55,721 bases of DNA from Chroococcus sp. CMT-3BRIN-NPC107 (lineage in GTDB: Bacteria > Cyanobacteriota > Cyanobacteriia > Cyanobacteriales > Chroococcidiopsidaceae), in assembly GCA_019359635.1 (NCBI GenBank), contig JAHHGY010000017.1, positions 1-55,721 of the forward strand. The letters are read 5' to 3'. Each line of letters opens with the position of its first letter. The first letter of the stretch is position 1. Below, one piece after another: positions 7,864 through 18,559 of this stretch. Position numbers and translations under genes: made by a program. The notes beneath the pieces are model-generated. The model was not told the DNA's origin. It saw only the letters and a list, made by a program, of their open reading frames with translations, and made no database searches.

Positions 7864-10800
7864 ATGAAAATACAACAAAAATTACTTTTTAGTTTTCTTT
7901 TACTTTCTCTAATGGCAGGGATAATTGTTTGTTTTGAAATTTTAAATAATTTAAGTATTCTTAACAATATTAAGCAAATCAATCAAAGTGCTAGTAAAGA
8001 ACTTATAGCTTTAATAAAAATGAAGATGGCAGGGGAAGCAATTCAATCTTATGCAAACGATATATTTATAAATCAAAATCACACTGTTTTAAAGCAAGGT
8101 TATCCACCACGCACAAAATCGCAAATTCAGGCAGATATTAAAAGACAATTAAACAATCTTACAACCAATTCAGAAGAGCTTGAGATAGCTATAAAGCAAA
8201 GTATTTATATTAACCAAAAAAGTTTATTTAATAAAGACGACCAAATTCAAAAAGAACAAGCTGAATTAAAAGATGCCGATGATTTAGAAGATAAAATATT
8301 TATTTATGTTCAGCTTGTTACTAAATATTTAGATTTAACTAATATAGATATTGACAAAGCAAAAGTATTTCTAAATCAATCTTTAACGCCGTATTTCAAA
8401 AATACATTAGTTCCCATCTTTGAAAAAGAATCTGTAGATGCCCAAGCAGAACTTATAAAAGAAAATAAAATTATTGAACAAAATATTGCCAGTGACAACA
8501 TAGTAATTGGAACTTTAGCTGGGCTAATTTTTGCTACAAGTGTTGCTTTAAGCTTGTTGCTATCTCGCACTATTTCTCAACCAATAGTGCAGTTAAAAAA
8601 AGCAGCAACAAGTATTGGCAAAGGAAATTGGAATACAAAAATAGAAATAAAAAATAAAGATGAGCTTGGTAGTTTAGCAAAAGCTTTTAACCAAATGAGC
8701 GAAGCTTTGAATAAAACCACTGTTTCTAAAGCTTACGTAGACAAGGTTATTGAAACGATAATTAATAGTTTGATAGTTTTAGACAAAGATAAGACCATAG
8801 TTAAAGTTAATCAAGCAACTTTAACTTACTTAGGCTATACAGAAGACGAGTTAATCGCTCAACCTTTTAAAAAAATATTTATTCAAACAGATATAGCCGC
8901 ACTCTTTGAGCAACAGGGAGTAATTAAAAATTTAGAAACCAGTTACTTAAAAAAAAATGGAGAGCAAATACCTGTATTATTTTCTAGTTCGTTAATGCGA
9001 GATGAAAACGGAGAAATTCAAGGAATAGTTTGTGTAGGGGAAGACATAACAAATCGCAAACAAGCAGAGGAAGATAAAAGTTTGTTATCTACAGCAATCT
9101 CTCATGCTGCCGAAGCTATAGAAATAACTGATACAGAAGCAAGATTTATATATGTCAATCCTGCTTTTGAAGCAATTACTGGCTACAAATGCGCTGAAGT
9201 AATTGGTAAAACTTCAGCTTCTTTACTTAGAAGTGGAAAGCATAATCTTGAGATGTATCAAGAGATAGCAAAGACCTTAAATAATGGTCAAGTGTGGAGT
9301 GGAAGTTATATCGGCAGACGTAAAGATGGAACTCTATACCATCAAGATGTAACTATTTCTCCGGTATTCAATTTAGCTGGCTCAATTACTCATCACGTAG
9401 CAGTTAAACGAGATATTAGCGATCGCAAAAAATTTGAAGAAAGAATAGAAAAAATTAATCAATGCTTTTTAAGTTTTAAAACTGAGCCAAGTGCCAATAT
9501 CAATCAGCTTACCGCTTTGTGTGGAGAGCTATTAGTAGCAAGTTGCGCTTTGTACAATCGCTTAGATACAGGTTTGTTGTACGCTGTCGGGCAATGGCAG
9601 ACTCCCGAAGACGACAAAGCTGTCAATAGTCCAGAGGGACGCATTTGTTATGACGTAATTAATAGTAATAGCGACGAAGTATTTGTAGTCAATGATTTGC
9701 TTAATACCAAGTATGCTCAAAGCGAGCCTAACGTACAGCAATACAAATTGCAAACTTATATCGGTCGGGTTGTTAAGAGTGGAGGGATGGCAATTGGCGC
9801 GGTGTGCGCCCTTTATAAAGAAAACTTTGTTCCCACTGATGCCGATCTCAAAATAATTGGCATGATTGCCGCCGTTATTGGAGTAGAAGAAGAACGGAGA
9901 ATAACTCAACAAGCTTTGAAAAACAGTGAAGAAAGATATGCTTTAGCAGCCCAAGGTGCTAACGATGGACTATGGGATTGGAATTTATTGACCCAAGAAA
10001 TTTATTTTTCACCTCGCTGGCAAGCAATGTTAGGTTTAAGCGCCAACGAAATTAGCAACAAAACTGATGATTGGTTTAGCCGCGTCCACCCGGAGGATAT
10101 TGAGCAACTAACTAAGGCGATCGCCCTTCATTTGCAAGGAAAGTCGCCCTACCTAGAAAGCGAATACCGCATTTGGCACCAAAACGGACAAGAGCGCTGG
10201 ATGCTGGTACGAGGATTAGCCGTTAGCGACACCAAAGGCAAGCCGCATCGCCTTGCAGGTTCTCAAACCGACATTACCGCCAAAAAAGCCGCCCTTGCTC
10301 AACTAAATTACGATTCCTGCCACGATAGCTTGACAGGGTTGGCAAATCGTCGCCTGTTTATGCAGCGCTTAGAACAAGCGATCGCTCATGCGGGACAAAA
10401 CAAAAATTACTTATTCGCCGTCCTATTTTTAGACTTAGACCGATTTAAGGTAGTAAACGATAGCTTGGGTCATGATATAGGCGATCGCTTATTAGTAGCT
10501 GTTGCCCGCACCCTAGAAGCTTGCCTTCGTCCTGAAGACATTGTTGCCCGCTTGGGGGGAGACGAATTTACTATTTTGCTTGACAACATCAAAGGCATAA
10601 ACAACGCTACTCAAGCCGCCCAACGCATTCAAAACCAACTCACTTTACCTTTTAATCTCAGTGGCAACGAAGTATTTAGCACCGTAAGTATTGGGATTGC
10701 CTTAAGTAGCAATGGTTATAAGCAAGCTGAGGATATTTTACGCGATGCAGATATGACTATGTATCGCACCAAAACTGAAAAAAATAGCAAAGAACGCTAT

Positions 10801-11667
10801 CAAGTTTTTGATTTAGCCGTCCATTCTAAAGCAATGGCGGCGTTGCAATTAGAAAACGATCTGCGAGGAGCGATTGGGCGCAAAGAATTTGTTTTACACT
10901 ATCAGCCGATTGTATCGCTTAAAAACTTCCGCATTGCTGGATTTGAAGCTTTAATCCGTTGGCAGCACCCACAGCACGGTTTAATTTCTCCAATCCAATT
11001 TATTCCTATGGCAGAAGAAACAGGCTTAATCAATGCTATTGGTTATTGGACTTTAGAAGAATCTTGCCGCCAGTTAAAGTTTTGGCAAGAGCAATTTCCT
11101 GGCAAACCTGGTTTATTTGTCAGCGTCAATCTATCTACCAAACAGTTTGCTCAAGTAGACTTAATCGAGCAAATAGAAAGAGTTTTACAAAAAACAGGCC
11201 TAGAAAGTCGCTTTTTAAAATTAGAGATCACTGAAAGCGTACTGGTAGAAAATGCCGAGCGCGTCACCGCGATGCTCGTAAAAATGCAACAATTGGGCGT
11301 GCGCTTGTCTTTAGATGATTTTGGTACGGGCTACTCGTCTTTAAGCTATATGCACAGCTTTCCGATTGATACTCTAAAAATTGACCGTTCTTTTGTTACT
11401 GGTGTTGATACCGAATTAGGCAAAATAGAAATTATCCGTACGGTGGTTGGACTAGCTTGGAATTTGGGGATGGACACCATCGCCGAAGGTGTTGAAACTA
11501 AAACTCAAATGTATCAACTCAAATCGCTAAAGTGTAGCTTTGCTCAAGGCTATTACTTTGCCAAACCCTTAGCTGTAAACAATGCTGAAGCTTTGATTGC
11601 CGCAGAACGAGAGTATTTTAGTAGTACCGTAAAAGTTGAAGGGCTAGAATTTTGGGTAAAAAAGTAA
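7864..11667 (+). CDS. Membrane sensor with HAMP, PAS, GAF, GGDEF and EAL domains (c-di-GMP turnover)
   Basis: The 1267-residue sensor has a helix at about 7-28, an extracytoplasmic helical domain, a second helix at about 212-235 and HAMP at 236-288. Then come PAS (about 295-405), PAS (415-530), a GAF-like region (545-690), PAS (697-810), GGDEF (825-985) and EAL (1000-1250). The GGDEF active site is intact near residue 897. An inhibitory RxxD site (RPED) lies five residues before it. The EAL domain keeps EALIRW, ITESVL, DDFGTGYSS, LKIDRSF and AEGVET. Both cyclase and phosphodiesterase activity therefore look possible. The first 1.5 kb is markedly more AT-rich than the rest, perhaps a different domain history. 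Confidence 0.95.
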   Translation: MKIQQKLLFSFLLLSLMAGIIVCFEILNNLSILNNIKQINQSASKELIALIKMKMAGEAIQSYANDIFINQNHTVLKQGYPPRTKSQIQADIKRQLNNLTTNSEELEIAIKQSIYINQKSLFNKDDQIQKEQAELKDADDLEDKIFIYVQLVTKYLDLTNIDIDKAKVFLNQSLTPYFKNTLVPIFEKESVDAQAELIKENKIIEQNIASDNIVIGTLAGLIFATSVALSLLLSRTISQPIVQLKKAATSIGKGNWNTKIEIKNKDELGSLAKAFNQMSEALNKTTVSKAYVDKVIETIINSLIVLDKDKTIVKVNQATLTYLGYTEDELIAQPFKKIFIQTDIAALFEQQGVIKNLETSYLKKNGEQIPVLFSSSLMRDENGEIQGIVCVGEDITNRKQAEEDKSLLSTAISHAAEAIEITDTEARFIYVNPAFEAITGYKCAEVIGKTSASLLRSGKHNLEMYQEIAKTLNNGQVWSGSYIGRRKDGTLYHQDVTISPVFNLAGSITHHVAVKRDISDRKKFEERIEKINQCFLSFKTEPSANINQLTALCGELLVASCALYNRLDTGLLYAVGQWQTPEDDKAVNSPEGRICYDVINSNSDEVFVVNDLLNTKYAQSEPNVQQYKLQTYIGRVVKSGGMAIGAVCALYKENFVPTDADLKIIGMIAAVIGVEEERRITQQALKNSEERYALAAQGANDGLWDWNLLTQEIYFSPRWQAMLGLSANEISNKTDDWFSRVHPEDIEQLTKAIALHLQGKSPYLESEYRIWHQNGQERWMLVRGLAVSDTKGKPHRLAGSQTDITAKKAALAQLNYDSCHDSLTGLANRRLFMQRLEQAIAHAGQNKNYLFAVLFLDLDRFKVVNDSLGHDIGDRLLVAVARTLEACLRPEDIVARLGGDEFTILLDNIKGINNATQAAQRIQNQLTLPFNLSGNEVFSTVSIGIALSSNGYKQAEDILRDADMTMYRTKTEKNSKERYQVFDLAVHSKAMAALQLENDLRGAIGRKEFVLHYQPIVSLKNFRIAGFEALIRWQHPQHGLISPIQFIPMAEETGLINAIGYWTLEESCRQLKFWQEQFPGKPGLFVSVNLSTKQFAQVDLIEQIERVLQKTGLESRFLKLEITESVLVENAERVTAMLVKMQQLGVRLSLDDFGTGYSSLSYMHSFPIDTLKIDRSFVTGVDTELGKIEIIRTVVGLAWNLGMDTIAEGVETKTQMYQLKSLKCSFAQGYYFAKPLAVNNAEALIAAEREYFSSTVKVEGLEFWVKK

Positions 11668-11749
11668 GTAAAATTACCTTGGCTGCAAAGGACAGGTAGA
11701 ATAGTTAAGCCGGCTTTTTGTCAGCTTACTGCCATCATTCTTTCTTATC

Positions 11750-12502
11750 ATGCCCGATCGCATATTACTCTACGAAGGCAAAGCGAAAATTATTTACGCT
11801 ACCGAAAATCCAGAAATTGTGCTTGCCGAGTTTAAAGACGATGCTACTGCTTTTAATGCTCTTAAACGCGGCACTATTAGCGGTAAAGGCGCAATTAATT
11901 GCCAAATATCTCAAGTTTTATTTCAATACTTAGAGCAGTGCAGTATTGCTACCCACTGGATAGACTGCCCAAGTTTAAATCAAATGCGAGTTAAAAAAGT
12001 AAAAATACTGCCCCTAGAAGTCGTAGTCAGGAACATTGCGGCGGGGAGTTTATGTCAACAAACAGGATTGCCTTTGGGAGAAGTTTTAGTTCGACCATTG
12101 GTAGAGTTTTACTACAAAAACGACGCTTTGGGAGATCCATTATTGACCCGCGATCGCCTATTATTACTGAAACTCGCAACGGAGAACCAAATTGACCAAC
12201 TCAAAAAGCTGGCTTTAGAGTGCGATCGCTATTTGAGCGAATTTTTCTCAAACTGTAACTTGACTTTAGTAGACTTCAAACTAGAGTTTGGCATCGATGG
12301 TAAAAGCCAATTACTTTTGGCTGATGAAATTAGCCCCGATACTTGCCGTCTTTGGGATAACTTAGAAACCGATCCTCAAAATCGCGTGATGGATAAAGAC
12401 CGCTTTCGTCAAGATTTGGGTAAAGTAGAAAACGCCTATCAACAAGTTTTAGAGAGAGTGTTAGCTCAAAAAAATCCTACGAGAAATCGGGAGAAAAAGT
12501 AA
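11750..12502 (+). CDS. purC: SAICAR synthetase (phosphoribosylaminoimidazole-succinocarboxamide synthase)
   Basis: This is the purine-synthesis enzyme that joins aspartate to carboxyaminoimidazole ribotide with ATP. The 250-residue protein begins MPDRILLYEGKAKIIY, the family N-terminus with the ATP-binding loop. It contains LPLEVVVRNIAAGS, LVDFKLEFG and LADEISPDTCRLWD, all SAICAR synthetase signatures. The length is normal for the monofunctional bacterial enzyme. It is 82 bases after the c-di-GMP sensor and about 115 before the outer-membrane gene on the same strand. Linkage to the lipid A genes is likely organisational rather than functional. Confidence 0.96.
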   Translation: MPDRILLYEGKAKIIYATENPEIVLAEFKDDATAFNALKRGTISGKGAINCQISQVLFQYLEQCSIATHWIDCPSLNQMRVKKVKILPLEVVVRNIAAGSLCQQTGLPLGEVLVRPLVEFYYKNDALGDPLLTRDRLLLLKLATENQIDQLKKLALECDRYLSEFFSNCNLTLVDFKLEFGIDGKSQLLLADEISPDTCRLWDNLETDPQNRVMDKDRFRQDLGKVENAYQQVLERVLAQKNPTRNREKK

Positions 12503-12617
12503 AATAAGTAAAACTTATTTGAGGTTCGATAACTGAGGGTGAACTAATACATAGTCCTTCAGGTGTTTTTATAGCTCTAATTTATGGTGTGTAGAAGTGT
12601 TAAATAATTTCAATAAA

Positions 12618-14915
12618 ATGCCAACAATTTCTACTCGTTGGATGCTAAAGCGTCCGTTTAATGCCCCAGGGCTAGTTTTGGTAATGTTTGCCAGTAGTTC
12701 AATTTTTAGCTCGCAAATTGCCATTGGACAAGCCGTTATTGCCAAAGAAACGCCACCGCAATCGGCGCTTAAAGCTGAAAATTTACAAGTTAATAGAATT
12801 CCAAGTAATAGCATCGTAGTGGAAGTAGCCTCCGAGCAAGAAGTTGCGCAAACCCCAACACCCGCCACTCCTTCAACTACGCCCAACCAATCGACAACCG
12901 ATACAAATACACCAGTAAACCCACCCGCACCCATAATACCCGCCCCCGGCACAGAGAGTTTGCCGCAACAAGAAACGCCAAATCAATTAGAGTTTGATAT
13001 TACTCCAGGCCAAACTCCAACTATTGAGAATAATACACCCCGACCAAGCACCACCACACCCGCAACTCCCACACCCGCACCCACAACTCCCGAAGCGGAC
13101 GCTCAACCAAACCCAGAAGTGCTAGTCGGAGAAGTATTAGTACAAGCTCAAGAGGGACAGCTAACAACGGAATTAGAAAACGAAGTATATCAAGCAATTA
13201 GAACGCAACCAGGACGTACGGCTACGCGATCGCAATTGCAAGAAGATATTAATGCCATCTTTGCTACCGGGTTCTTTGCCAACGTCCGCGCCGAACCCCA
13301 AGATACGCCTTTGGGAGTGCGAGTGACGTTTTTTGTCCAGCCTAACCCAATTTTACGTTCGGTACGAGTGCAGGCAAATACCGGAACCAATGTACCATCG
13401 GTTCTGCCAGAAAAAATCGTTGATGACATATTTAAAGAACAATACGGCAGCATTTTAAACTTGCGCCGCTTCCAAGAAGGAATCAAACAATTAAATAAAT
13501 GGTATCAAGACAACGGCTACGTCTTAGCTCAAGTCAACGAAGCTCCCGCCGTAGCTGCCGATGGCACTGTTACGTTAGCAGTAGCAGAGGGAATAATTGA
13601 AGATATACAAATTAGCTTCCGTAATAAAGAAGGAGATGCTACCGACGACGAAGGCAAACCAATTGAAGGGCGTACTCGCGAATATATTATTACCCGCGAA
13701 CTAGAACTAAAGCCGGGACAGATTTTTAATCGTACCACCGTGCAAAGAGACTTACAAAGAGTGTTCGGATTGGGTTTATTTGAAGATGTGAATGTGTCTC
13801 TCAACCCCGGCGAAGACCCTCGTAAGGTAATTGTAACGGTCAACGTTGACGAGAAAAATAGCGGCTCCGTAGGGGCTGGCGCGGGTTTTAGTACCTCAAG
13901 CGGCTTATTTGGGAGCTTAAGCTATCAGCAACAAAACTTAGGCGGCAATAACCAAGATTTGGGCGCAGAATTTCAAATTGGCGAACGAGAACTATTATTT
14001 GACTTGCGCTTTACAGATCCTTGGATTGGCGGCGACCCTTACCGCACATCCTATACTGTTAATGCTTTTAGACGGCGGACAACTTCGCTGATTTTCGATG
14101 GCGGTGAAAATGAAGTTAGACTGCCTAACGACGATCGCCCCCGCATCCTCCGGTTAGGCGGTGGTGTAAACTTTACTCGTCCTTTATCTAAAGACCCCCT
14201 CCGTAAGTCAGAATGGACAGCCTCGGCGGGCTTAGAGTATCAACGAGTATCGATCCGCGATCAAGATGGCAATCTTAGTCCGCAAGACGAATTAGGCAAC
14301 GATTTGAGTTTTAGTGGCGATGGTACGGATGACTTATTAACCTTGCAAGCTGGGGCAGTACGCGATCGCCGCAACGATCCTCTGCGACCTACTGACGGCT
14401 CTCTAGTCCGTTTTGGTGTTGAACAATCTGTACCTATTGGCTCTGGCAATATTTTGTTGAGTCGAGTCAGAGGTAGTTACAGTCGCTATTTCCCGGTCAA
14501 ATTCATTAACTTTAGCAACGGGCCCCAAGCTTTGGCTTTTAATATTCAAGGCGGTACGGTATTTGGAGATTTGCCACCTTACGAAGCTTTCTTATTAGGC
14601 GGTAGTAACTCTGTACGCGGCTACGATGAAGGCGACTTAGGTAGTGGGCGGAGTTTTGTCCAAGCTACCGCCGAATACCGCTTTCCCGTGTTCTCGATTG
14701 TTGGGGGAGCGCTATTTTTTGATGTAGGTACAGATTTAGGCAGTGGCAACAACGTCCCTGGCGACCCCGCCGGAGTAAGAGGCAAATCTGGTAGTGGTTT
14801 TGGTTATGGCTTGGGAGTAAGAGTTCAATCACCCCTAGGTCCAATTCGGATTGATTATGGTTTCACTGATGAAGGCGATAGCCGCTTGCACTTTGGCATA
14901 GGAGAGAGGTTCTAA
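12618..14915 (+). CDS. Omp85/BamA-type outer membrane assembly protein
   Basis: Omp85 proteins insert beta-barrels into the outer membrane. The N-terminus has a hydrophobic stretch ([13 protein letters not shown]) consistent with export. A long proline/threonine-rich linker follows at about 75-160, as is common in cyanobacterial Omp85. POTRA domains span about 165-415. The 16-strand barrel includes the lid-loop motif [16 protein letters not shown] and ends in GIGERF with a terminal Phe. About 765 residues in total. The start is uncertain: ATG 12618 was chosen, but an in-frame GTG at 12597 is also possible and neither has a clear Shine-Dalgarno. The stop overlaps the lpxC start by one base. 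Confidence 0.93.
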   Translation: MPTISTRWMLKRPFNAPGLVLVMFASSSIFSSQIAIGQAVIAKETPPQSALKAENLQVNRIPSNSIVVEVASEQEVAQTPTPATPSTTPNQSTTDTNTPVNPPAPIIPAPGTESLPQQETPNQLEFDITPGQTPTIENNTPRPSTTTPATPTPAPTTPEADAQPNPEVLVGEVLVQAQEGQLTTELENEVYQAIRTQPGRTATRSQLQEDINAIFATGFFANVRAEPQDTPLGVRVTFFVQPNPILRSVRVQANTGTNVPSVLPEKIVDDIFKEQYGSILNLRRFQEGIKQLNKWYQDNGYVLAQVNEAPAVAADGTVTLAVAEGIIEDIQISFRNKEGDATDDEGKPIEGRTREYIITRELELKPGQIFNRTTVQRDLQRVFGLGLFEDVNVSLNPGEDPRKVIVTVNVDEKNSGSVGAGAGFSTSSGLFGSLSYQQQNLGGNNQDLGAEFQIGERELLFDLRFTDPWIGGDPYRTSYTVNAFRRRTTSLIFDGGENEVRLPNDDRPRILRLGGGVNFTRPLSKDPLRKSEWTASAGLEYQRVSIRDQDGNLSPQDELGNDLSFSGDGTDDLLTLQAGAVRDRRNDPLRPTDGSLVRFGVEQSVPIGSGNILLSRVRGSYSRYFPVKFINFSNGPQALAFNIQGGTVFGDLPPYEAFLLGGSNSVRGYDEGDLGSGRSFVQATAEYRFPVFSIVGGALFFDVGTDLGSGNNVPGDPAGVRGKSGSGFGYGLGVRVQSPLGPIRIDYGFTDEGDSRLHFGIGERF

Positions 14916-15820
14916 TGGACGAAAAGGAGCAAAAGGTAAGTAGGTACACTTTAGCTGACCAAATTAGCTTGTCGGGGGTAGGGTTGCATAGCGGTGTCAA
15001 TACCACCGTACGCGTTTTACCTGCTTCCGGAGAAGGGCGCTACTTTGTGCGGGTAGATATGCCCCAAAAACCTATTATTCCCGCCCAAGTTGCTTGCGTA
15101 ACTAATACGGTTTTATCAACTCAATTAGGCGAAAAAGAAGCCTGCGTCCGTACTGTGGAGCATATACTCGCCGCCTTAGCAGGTATGAGCGTAGATGATG
15201 CGCGAATAGAAATAGATGGGCCAGAAGTGCCTTTATTGGAAGGTTCTGCCCAAAAATGGGTAGAGAAAATTGCTGCCGTTGGCTTGGTAGCATCGTCGCT
15301 AGAGCGATCGCCCCAATTATTTCTAACTCAACCGATTTGGGTACGCTACCAAGATGCTTTTGTTGCCGCCTTGCCAGCCCCCATAACGCGCTTTACTTAC
15401 GGAATTGACTTTGACGACGTACCAGAAATCGGCAATCAGTGGCATAGCTGGGCAGTAGGGCAGTTAGAAGAACATTCTTTTGCCCAAGAAATTGCTCCAG
15501 CACGGACTTTTGGTTTAGCTCACCAAATTGAAGCATTACAGCAACAAGGTTTAATTAAGGGTGGAAGTTTAGATAATGCTTTAGTTTGCGATCGCATTTC
15601 TGGCTGGCTAAATCCGCCTTTGCGGTTTGCAAATGAACCAGTACGTCATAAAATTTTAGATTTAGTGGGAGATTTGAGCTTGGTAGAAAACTTGCCTGTG
15701 GCTCATTATTTGGCTTACAAAGCCAGCCATAACTTACACATTCAACTTGCTCAGTTGCTAGAACTAAGATTAGAAGCTGAGTATGAAGCTACAGAAGATT
15801 TTGTCTCTACTACTACTTAA
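14915..15820 (+). CDS. lpxC: UDP-3-O-acyl-N-acetylglucosamine deacetylase
   Basis: LpxC carries out the committed, zinc-dependent step of lipid A synthesis. The 301-residue protein begins [17 protein letters not shown], matching the substrate-binding N-terminus. It has zinc-ligand motifs [11 protein letters not shown] and [12 protein letters not shown], plus [14 protein letters not shown]. The C-terminal helix includes [12 protein letters not shown]. The start ATG overlaps the Omp85 stop (TAATG), so the two are translationally coupled. It heads an lpxC-fabZ-lpxA-lpxB run, a conserved order in cyanobacteria. Confidence 0.97.
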   Translation: MDEKEQKVSRYTLADQISLSGVGLHSGVNTTVRVLPASGEGRYFVRVDMPQKPIIPAQVACVTNTVLSTQLGEKEACVRTVEHILAALAGMSVDDARIEIDGPEVPLLEGSAQKWVEKIAAVGLVASSLERSPQLFLTQPIWVRYQDAFVAALPAPITRFTYGIDFDDVPEIGNQWHSWAVGQLEEHSFAQEIAPARTFGLAHQIEALQQQGLIKGGSLDNALVCDRISGWLNPPLRFANEPVRHKILDLVGDLSLVENLPVAHYLAYKASHNLHIQLAQLLELRLEAEYEATEDFVSTTT

Positions 15821-15918
15821 AATTTCATTTTGAGAAAATCTGTTTAGGTCATTTTTCTCAAACGCCCCGGCTACATATAAAATTAGACTCTTAGTCCTGC
15901 ACCTTGTCTTTGACTGCC

Positions 15919-16428
15919 ATGAAAACCACCCTAACTAACTTAAATTCAACGGAACCATCAACAAGCCATATTGTTGATGAAACTCCCACTACAAAAACAG
16001 TTTTTACCGTTGAAGAAATCCAAAAGCTGCTACCTCACCGTTACCCTTTTGCGCTCGTAGACCGAATTATTGAATACGTGCCAGGAAAACGTGCCGTTGG
16101 TATCAAAAATGTCACCTTCAACGAACCGCATTTTCAAGGTCATTTTCCCGGAAGACCAATGATGCCAGGAGTTTTGATCGTAGAAGCAATGGCGCAAGTA
16201 GGGGGCATCGTCCTAACTCAATTGCCAGAATTGGAAGGGGGACTATTTTTGTTTGCTGGCATCGATAAAGTGAGGTTTCGTCGTCCCGTTGTCCCAGGCG
16301 ATCGGTTAATCATGACTGTGGAACTGTTATGGGTCAAACGTGGTCGTTTCAGTAAAATGCAAGCTAGCACGATGGTAGACGGACAGCTAGTTAGCGAAGG
16401 CGAATTGATGTTTTCCTTGGTCGATTAA
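15919..16428 (+). CDS. fabZ: 3-hydroxyacyl-[ACP] dehydratase FabZ
   Basis: FabZ dehydrates beta-hydroxyacyl-ACP in fatty acid elongation and competes with LpxA for hydroxyacyl-ACP, which explains its place between lpxC and lpxA. The hot-dog fold protein carries [14 protein letters not shown] with the catalytic His and [16 protein letters not shown], then a conserved Glu in [10 protein letters not shown]. The start is ATG 15919 (MKTTLTN). A TTG five codons upstream is in frame. The N-terminal 35 residues are a variable threonine-rich extension. About 169 residues in total. Confidence 0.97.
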   Translation: MKTTLTNLNSTEPSTSHIVDETPTTKTVFTVEEIQKLLPHRYPFALVDRIIEYVPGKRAVGIKNVTFNEPHFQGHFPGRPMMPGVLIVEAMAQVGGIVLTQLPELEGGLFLFAGIDKVRFRRPVVPGDRLIMTVELLWVKRGRFSKMQASTMVDGQLVSEGELMFSLVD

Positions 16429-16517
16429 ATTGCCGCAAGCATTTCTAGCCAAAAAAAATATCATTTGCCGCATCCCACTAAAACAACTACCTTCTGCCTT
16501 CCGTTGGAGACCTATCT

Positions 16518-17336
16518 TTGAAGACCCTAATTCATCCTACTTCTGTAATTCATCCTGGCGCAGAACTGCATCCCACCGTAGAAGTTGGACCTTATGCGGT
16601 AATTGGCAACCACGTTAAAGTTGGTGCAGGCACGATTATCGGCGCTCATGCGATCTTGGAAGGCCCGACAGAAATAGGAGCGGGAAATCAGATTTTTCCC
16701 GGAGTCGCCATCGGCTTAGAACCTCAAGACCTTAAATATGATGGCTCTCTAAGTTGGGTAAAAATTGGCAATAATAACCGCATCCGCGAGTACGTAACCA
16801 TTAACCGCGCTACGGGGGCGGGGGAAGCAACAGTAATTGGCGATCATAACTTACTGATGGCTTATACTCATGTAGCTCACAATTGCGCGATCGCCGACTC
16901 GGTAGTTATTGCTAACAGCGTCGCCCTAGCAGGTCACGTACAAATAGAATCAAGAGCAACCATTGGCGGAGTTTTGGGCATTCATCAATTTGTACATATT
17001 GGCAAGTTAGCGATGGTGGGGGGAATGAGTCGCATTGACCGCGATGTACCGCCCTATATGTTAGTAGAAGGTAGTCCCGCTAGAGTTCGCAGTCTTAATC
17101 TTGTTGGTCTCAAACGGGCGGGGGTATCGGAATTAGAACAAGGGTTGGTTTTGCAAACGCTAAAAAAAGCTTTCCGCAGTCTTTACCGCTCAAATTTAAC
17201 CGTTAGTGCAGCGTTAGAACAATTAGAATTATTACCCGATAACGAATACACCCAACACCTGCGCCATTTTTTGCAATTATCGCAAATGGAAGGGCGGCGC
17301 GGTTCCATACCCGGCCTACGTCCGCGCCAAAATTGA
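16518..17336 (+). CDS. lpxA: Acyl-[ACP]-UDP-N-acetylglucosamine O-acyltransferase
   Basis: LpxA adds the first hydroxyacyl chain to UDP-GlcNAc at the start of lipid A synthesis. The 272-residue protein has hexapeptide repeats of a left-handed beta helix over residues 1 to about 190 (HPTVEVGPYAVIGNHVKVG), the catalytic His in YTHVAHNC and the DVPPYMLVEG motif. A helical C-terminal domain follows. The start is TTG at 16518 (TTG AAG ACC), where the family alignment begins with IHPTSVIHPG. No ATG lies nearby in frame. The stop overlaps the lpxB start. Confidence 0.95.
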   Translation: MKTLIHPTSVIHPGAELHPTVEVGPYAVIGNHVKVGAGTIIGAHAILEGPTEIGAGNQIFPGVAIGLEPQDLKYDGSLSWVKIGNNNRIREYVTINRATGAGEATVIGDHNLLMAYTHVAHNCAIADSVVIANSVALAGHVQIESRATIGGVLGIHQFVHIGKLAMVGGMSRIDRDVPPYMLVEGSPARVRSLNLVGLKRAGVSELEQGLVLQTLKKAFRSLYRSNLTVSAALEQLELLPDNEYTQHLRHFLQLSQMEGRRGSIPGLRPRQN

Positions 17337-18559
17337 TGCAAGATCAATTAAAGTTTCCTTTATCTCAAATCCCAAGTCAGCAACCAAAGGTAAGAATTTT
17401 TATTAGTACCGGAGAAGTATCGGGAGATTTACAAGGTGCGCTGTTAGTTACCGCTCTTTTGCGTCAAGCAGTCAAAGCCGGTGTAGAGCTAGAAATTGTC
17501 GCTTTGGGCGGCGCTAAAATGGCGGCGGCAGGAGCAACTTTACTAGGTAATACTAGCAGTATTGGCTCAATGGGATTATTAGAAGCATTGCCTTTTATTT
17601 TGCCCACTCTACAACTGCAAAAACAAGCGATCGCTTGTTTAAAGGCTCACCCACCCGATTTGGTTGTGCTAATTGACTACATGGGCCCCAACATGAAAAT
17701 TGGCAGTTATATCCATTCCTCTCTGTCCCAAGTGCCTGTAGTTTATTATATTGCTCCCCAAGTATGGGTATGGTCGGTGACAGGACGAGCAACTAAGCAA
17801 ATTATTAAAATTAGTCATAAGTTACTCGCAATTTTTCCTGAAGAAGCACGTTATTTTGCCAAGCGGGGAGCAAAAGTTAGCTGGGTAGGACATCCATTAG
17901 TCGATCGAATGCAAAATGCTCCTAGTCGGGAACTTGCCCGGAAATTATTGCAAATTTCGCCAGAAACCACCGCGATCGCTCTTATTCCTGCTTCTCGTCG
18001 TCAAGAATTAAAATATCTGCTTCCAGCAATGTTTGAGGCGGCAAAACAAATTCAAACTCAGTTACCAAACGTACAGTTTTTGATTCCTCTAGCTTTAGAA
18101 ATCTATCGCCAACCAATTGAAAAAGCGATCGCACTTTACGGTTTACAAGCTAAGATAGTCTGCGGACAAACCACCGAAGCTATTGCGGCGGCGGATTTAG
18201 CGATAACTAAGTCGGGGACGGTAAATTTAGAAATTGCGTTACTAAACGTGCCGCAAGTCGTAATTTATCGCGTTAGCCGTCTAACTATTGCGATCGCCCG
18301 ATTATTAAAGTTTTCAATTCCCTTTATGTCGCCGCCTAATTTGGTAGAAATGAAGCCCATTGTGCCAGAATTGCTGCAAGAACAAGCTAAGAGCGAAAAT
18401 ATTGTCAAAATAGCTTTAGAATTGTTGCTTAATCCTAGCCGTCGCCAAGAGATGCTAGACGCATATCAACAAATGCGATTATCTTTAGGAGAAGTGGGAG
18501 TATGCGATCGCGCCGCTGCTGAAATTTTCCAACTACTAGAGGCAAGGGGTGAGCAGTAA
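17336..18559 (+). CDS. lpxB: Lipid-A-disaccharide synthase
   Basis: LpxB is a GT19 glycosyltransferase that joins lipid X and UDP-diacyl-glucosamine at the inner membrane. The sequence shows FISTGEVSGDLQGALL, the LVVLIDYMGPNMKIG region, YYIAPQVWVWSVTGRA, SWVGHPLVDRM and the donor-binding TKSGTVNLEIALLNVPQVV. About 407 residues in total. ATG 17336 overlaps the lpxA stop as TGATG. The preceding TTG (17333) is in frame but less likely. Its own stop TAA (18557-18559) is immediately followed by the reading frame of a DNA methyltransferase. Confidence 0.96.
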   Translation: MQDQLKFPLSQIPSQQPKVRIFISTGEVSGDLQGALLVTALLRQAVKAGVELEIVALGGAKMAAAGATLLGNTSSIGSMGLLEALPFILPTLQLQKQAIACLKAHPPDLVVLIDYMGPNMKIGSYIHSSLSQVPVVYYIAPQVWVWSVTGRATKQIIKISHKLLAIFPEEARYFAKRGAKVSWVGHPLVDRMQNAPSRELARKLLQISPETTAIALIPASRRQELKYLLPAMFEAAKQIQTQLPNVQFLIPLALEIYRQPIEKAIALYGLQAKIVCGQTTEAIAAADLAITKSGTVNLEIALLNVPQVVIYRVSRLTIAIARLLKFSIPFMSPPNLVEMKPIVPELLQEQAKSENIVKIALELLLNPSRRQEMLDAYQQMRLSLGEVGVCDRAAAEIFQLLEARGEQ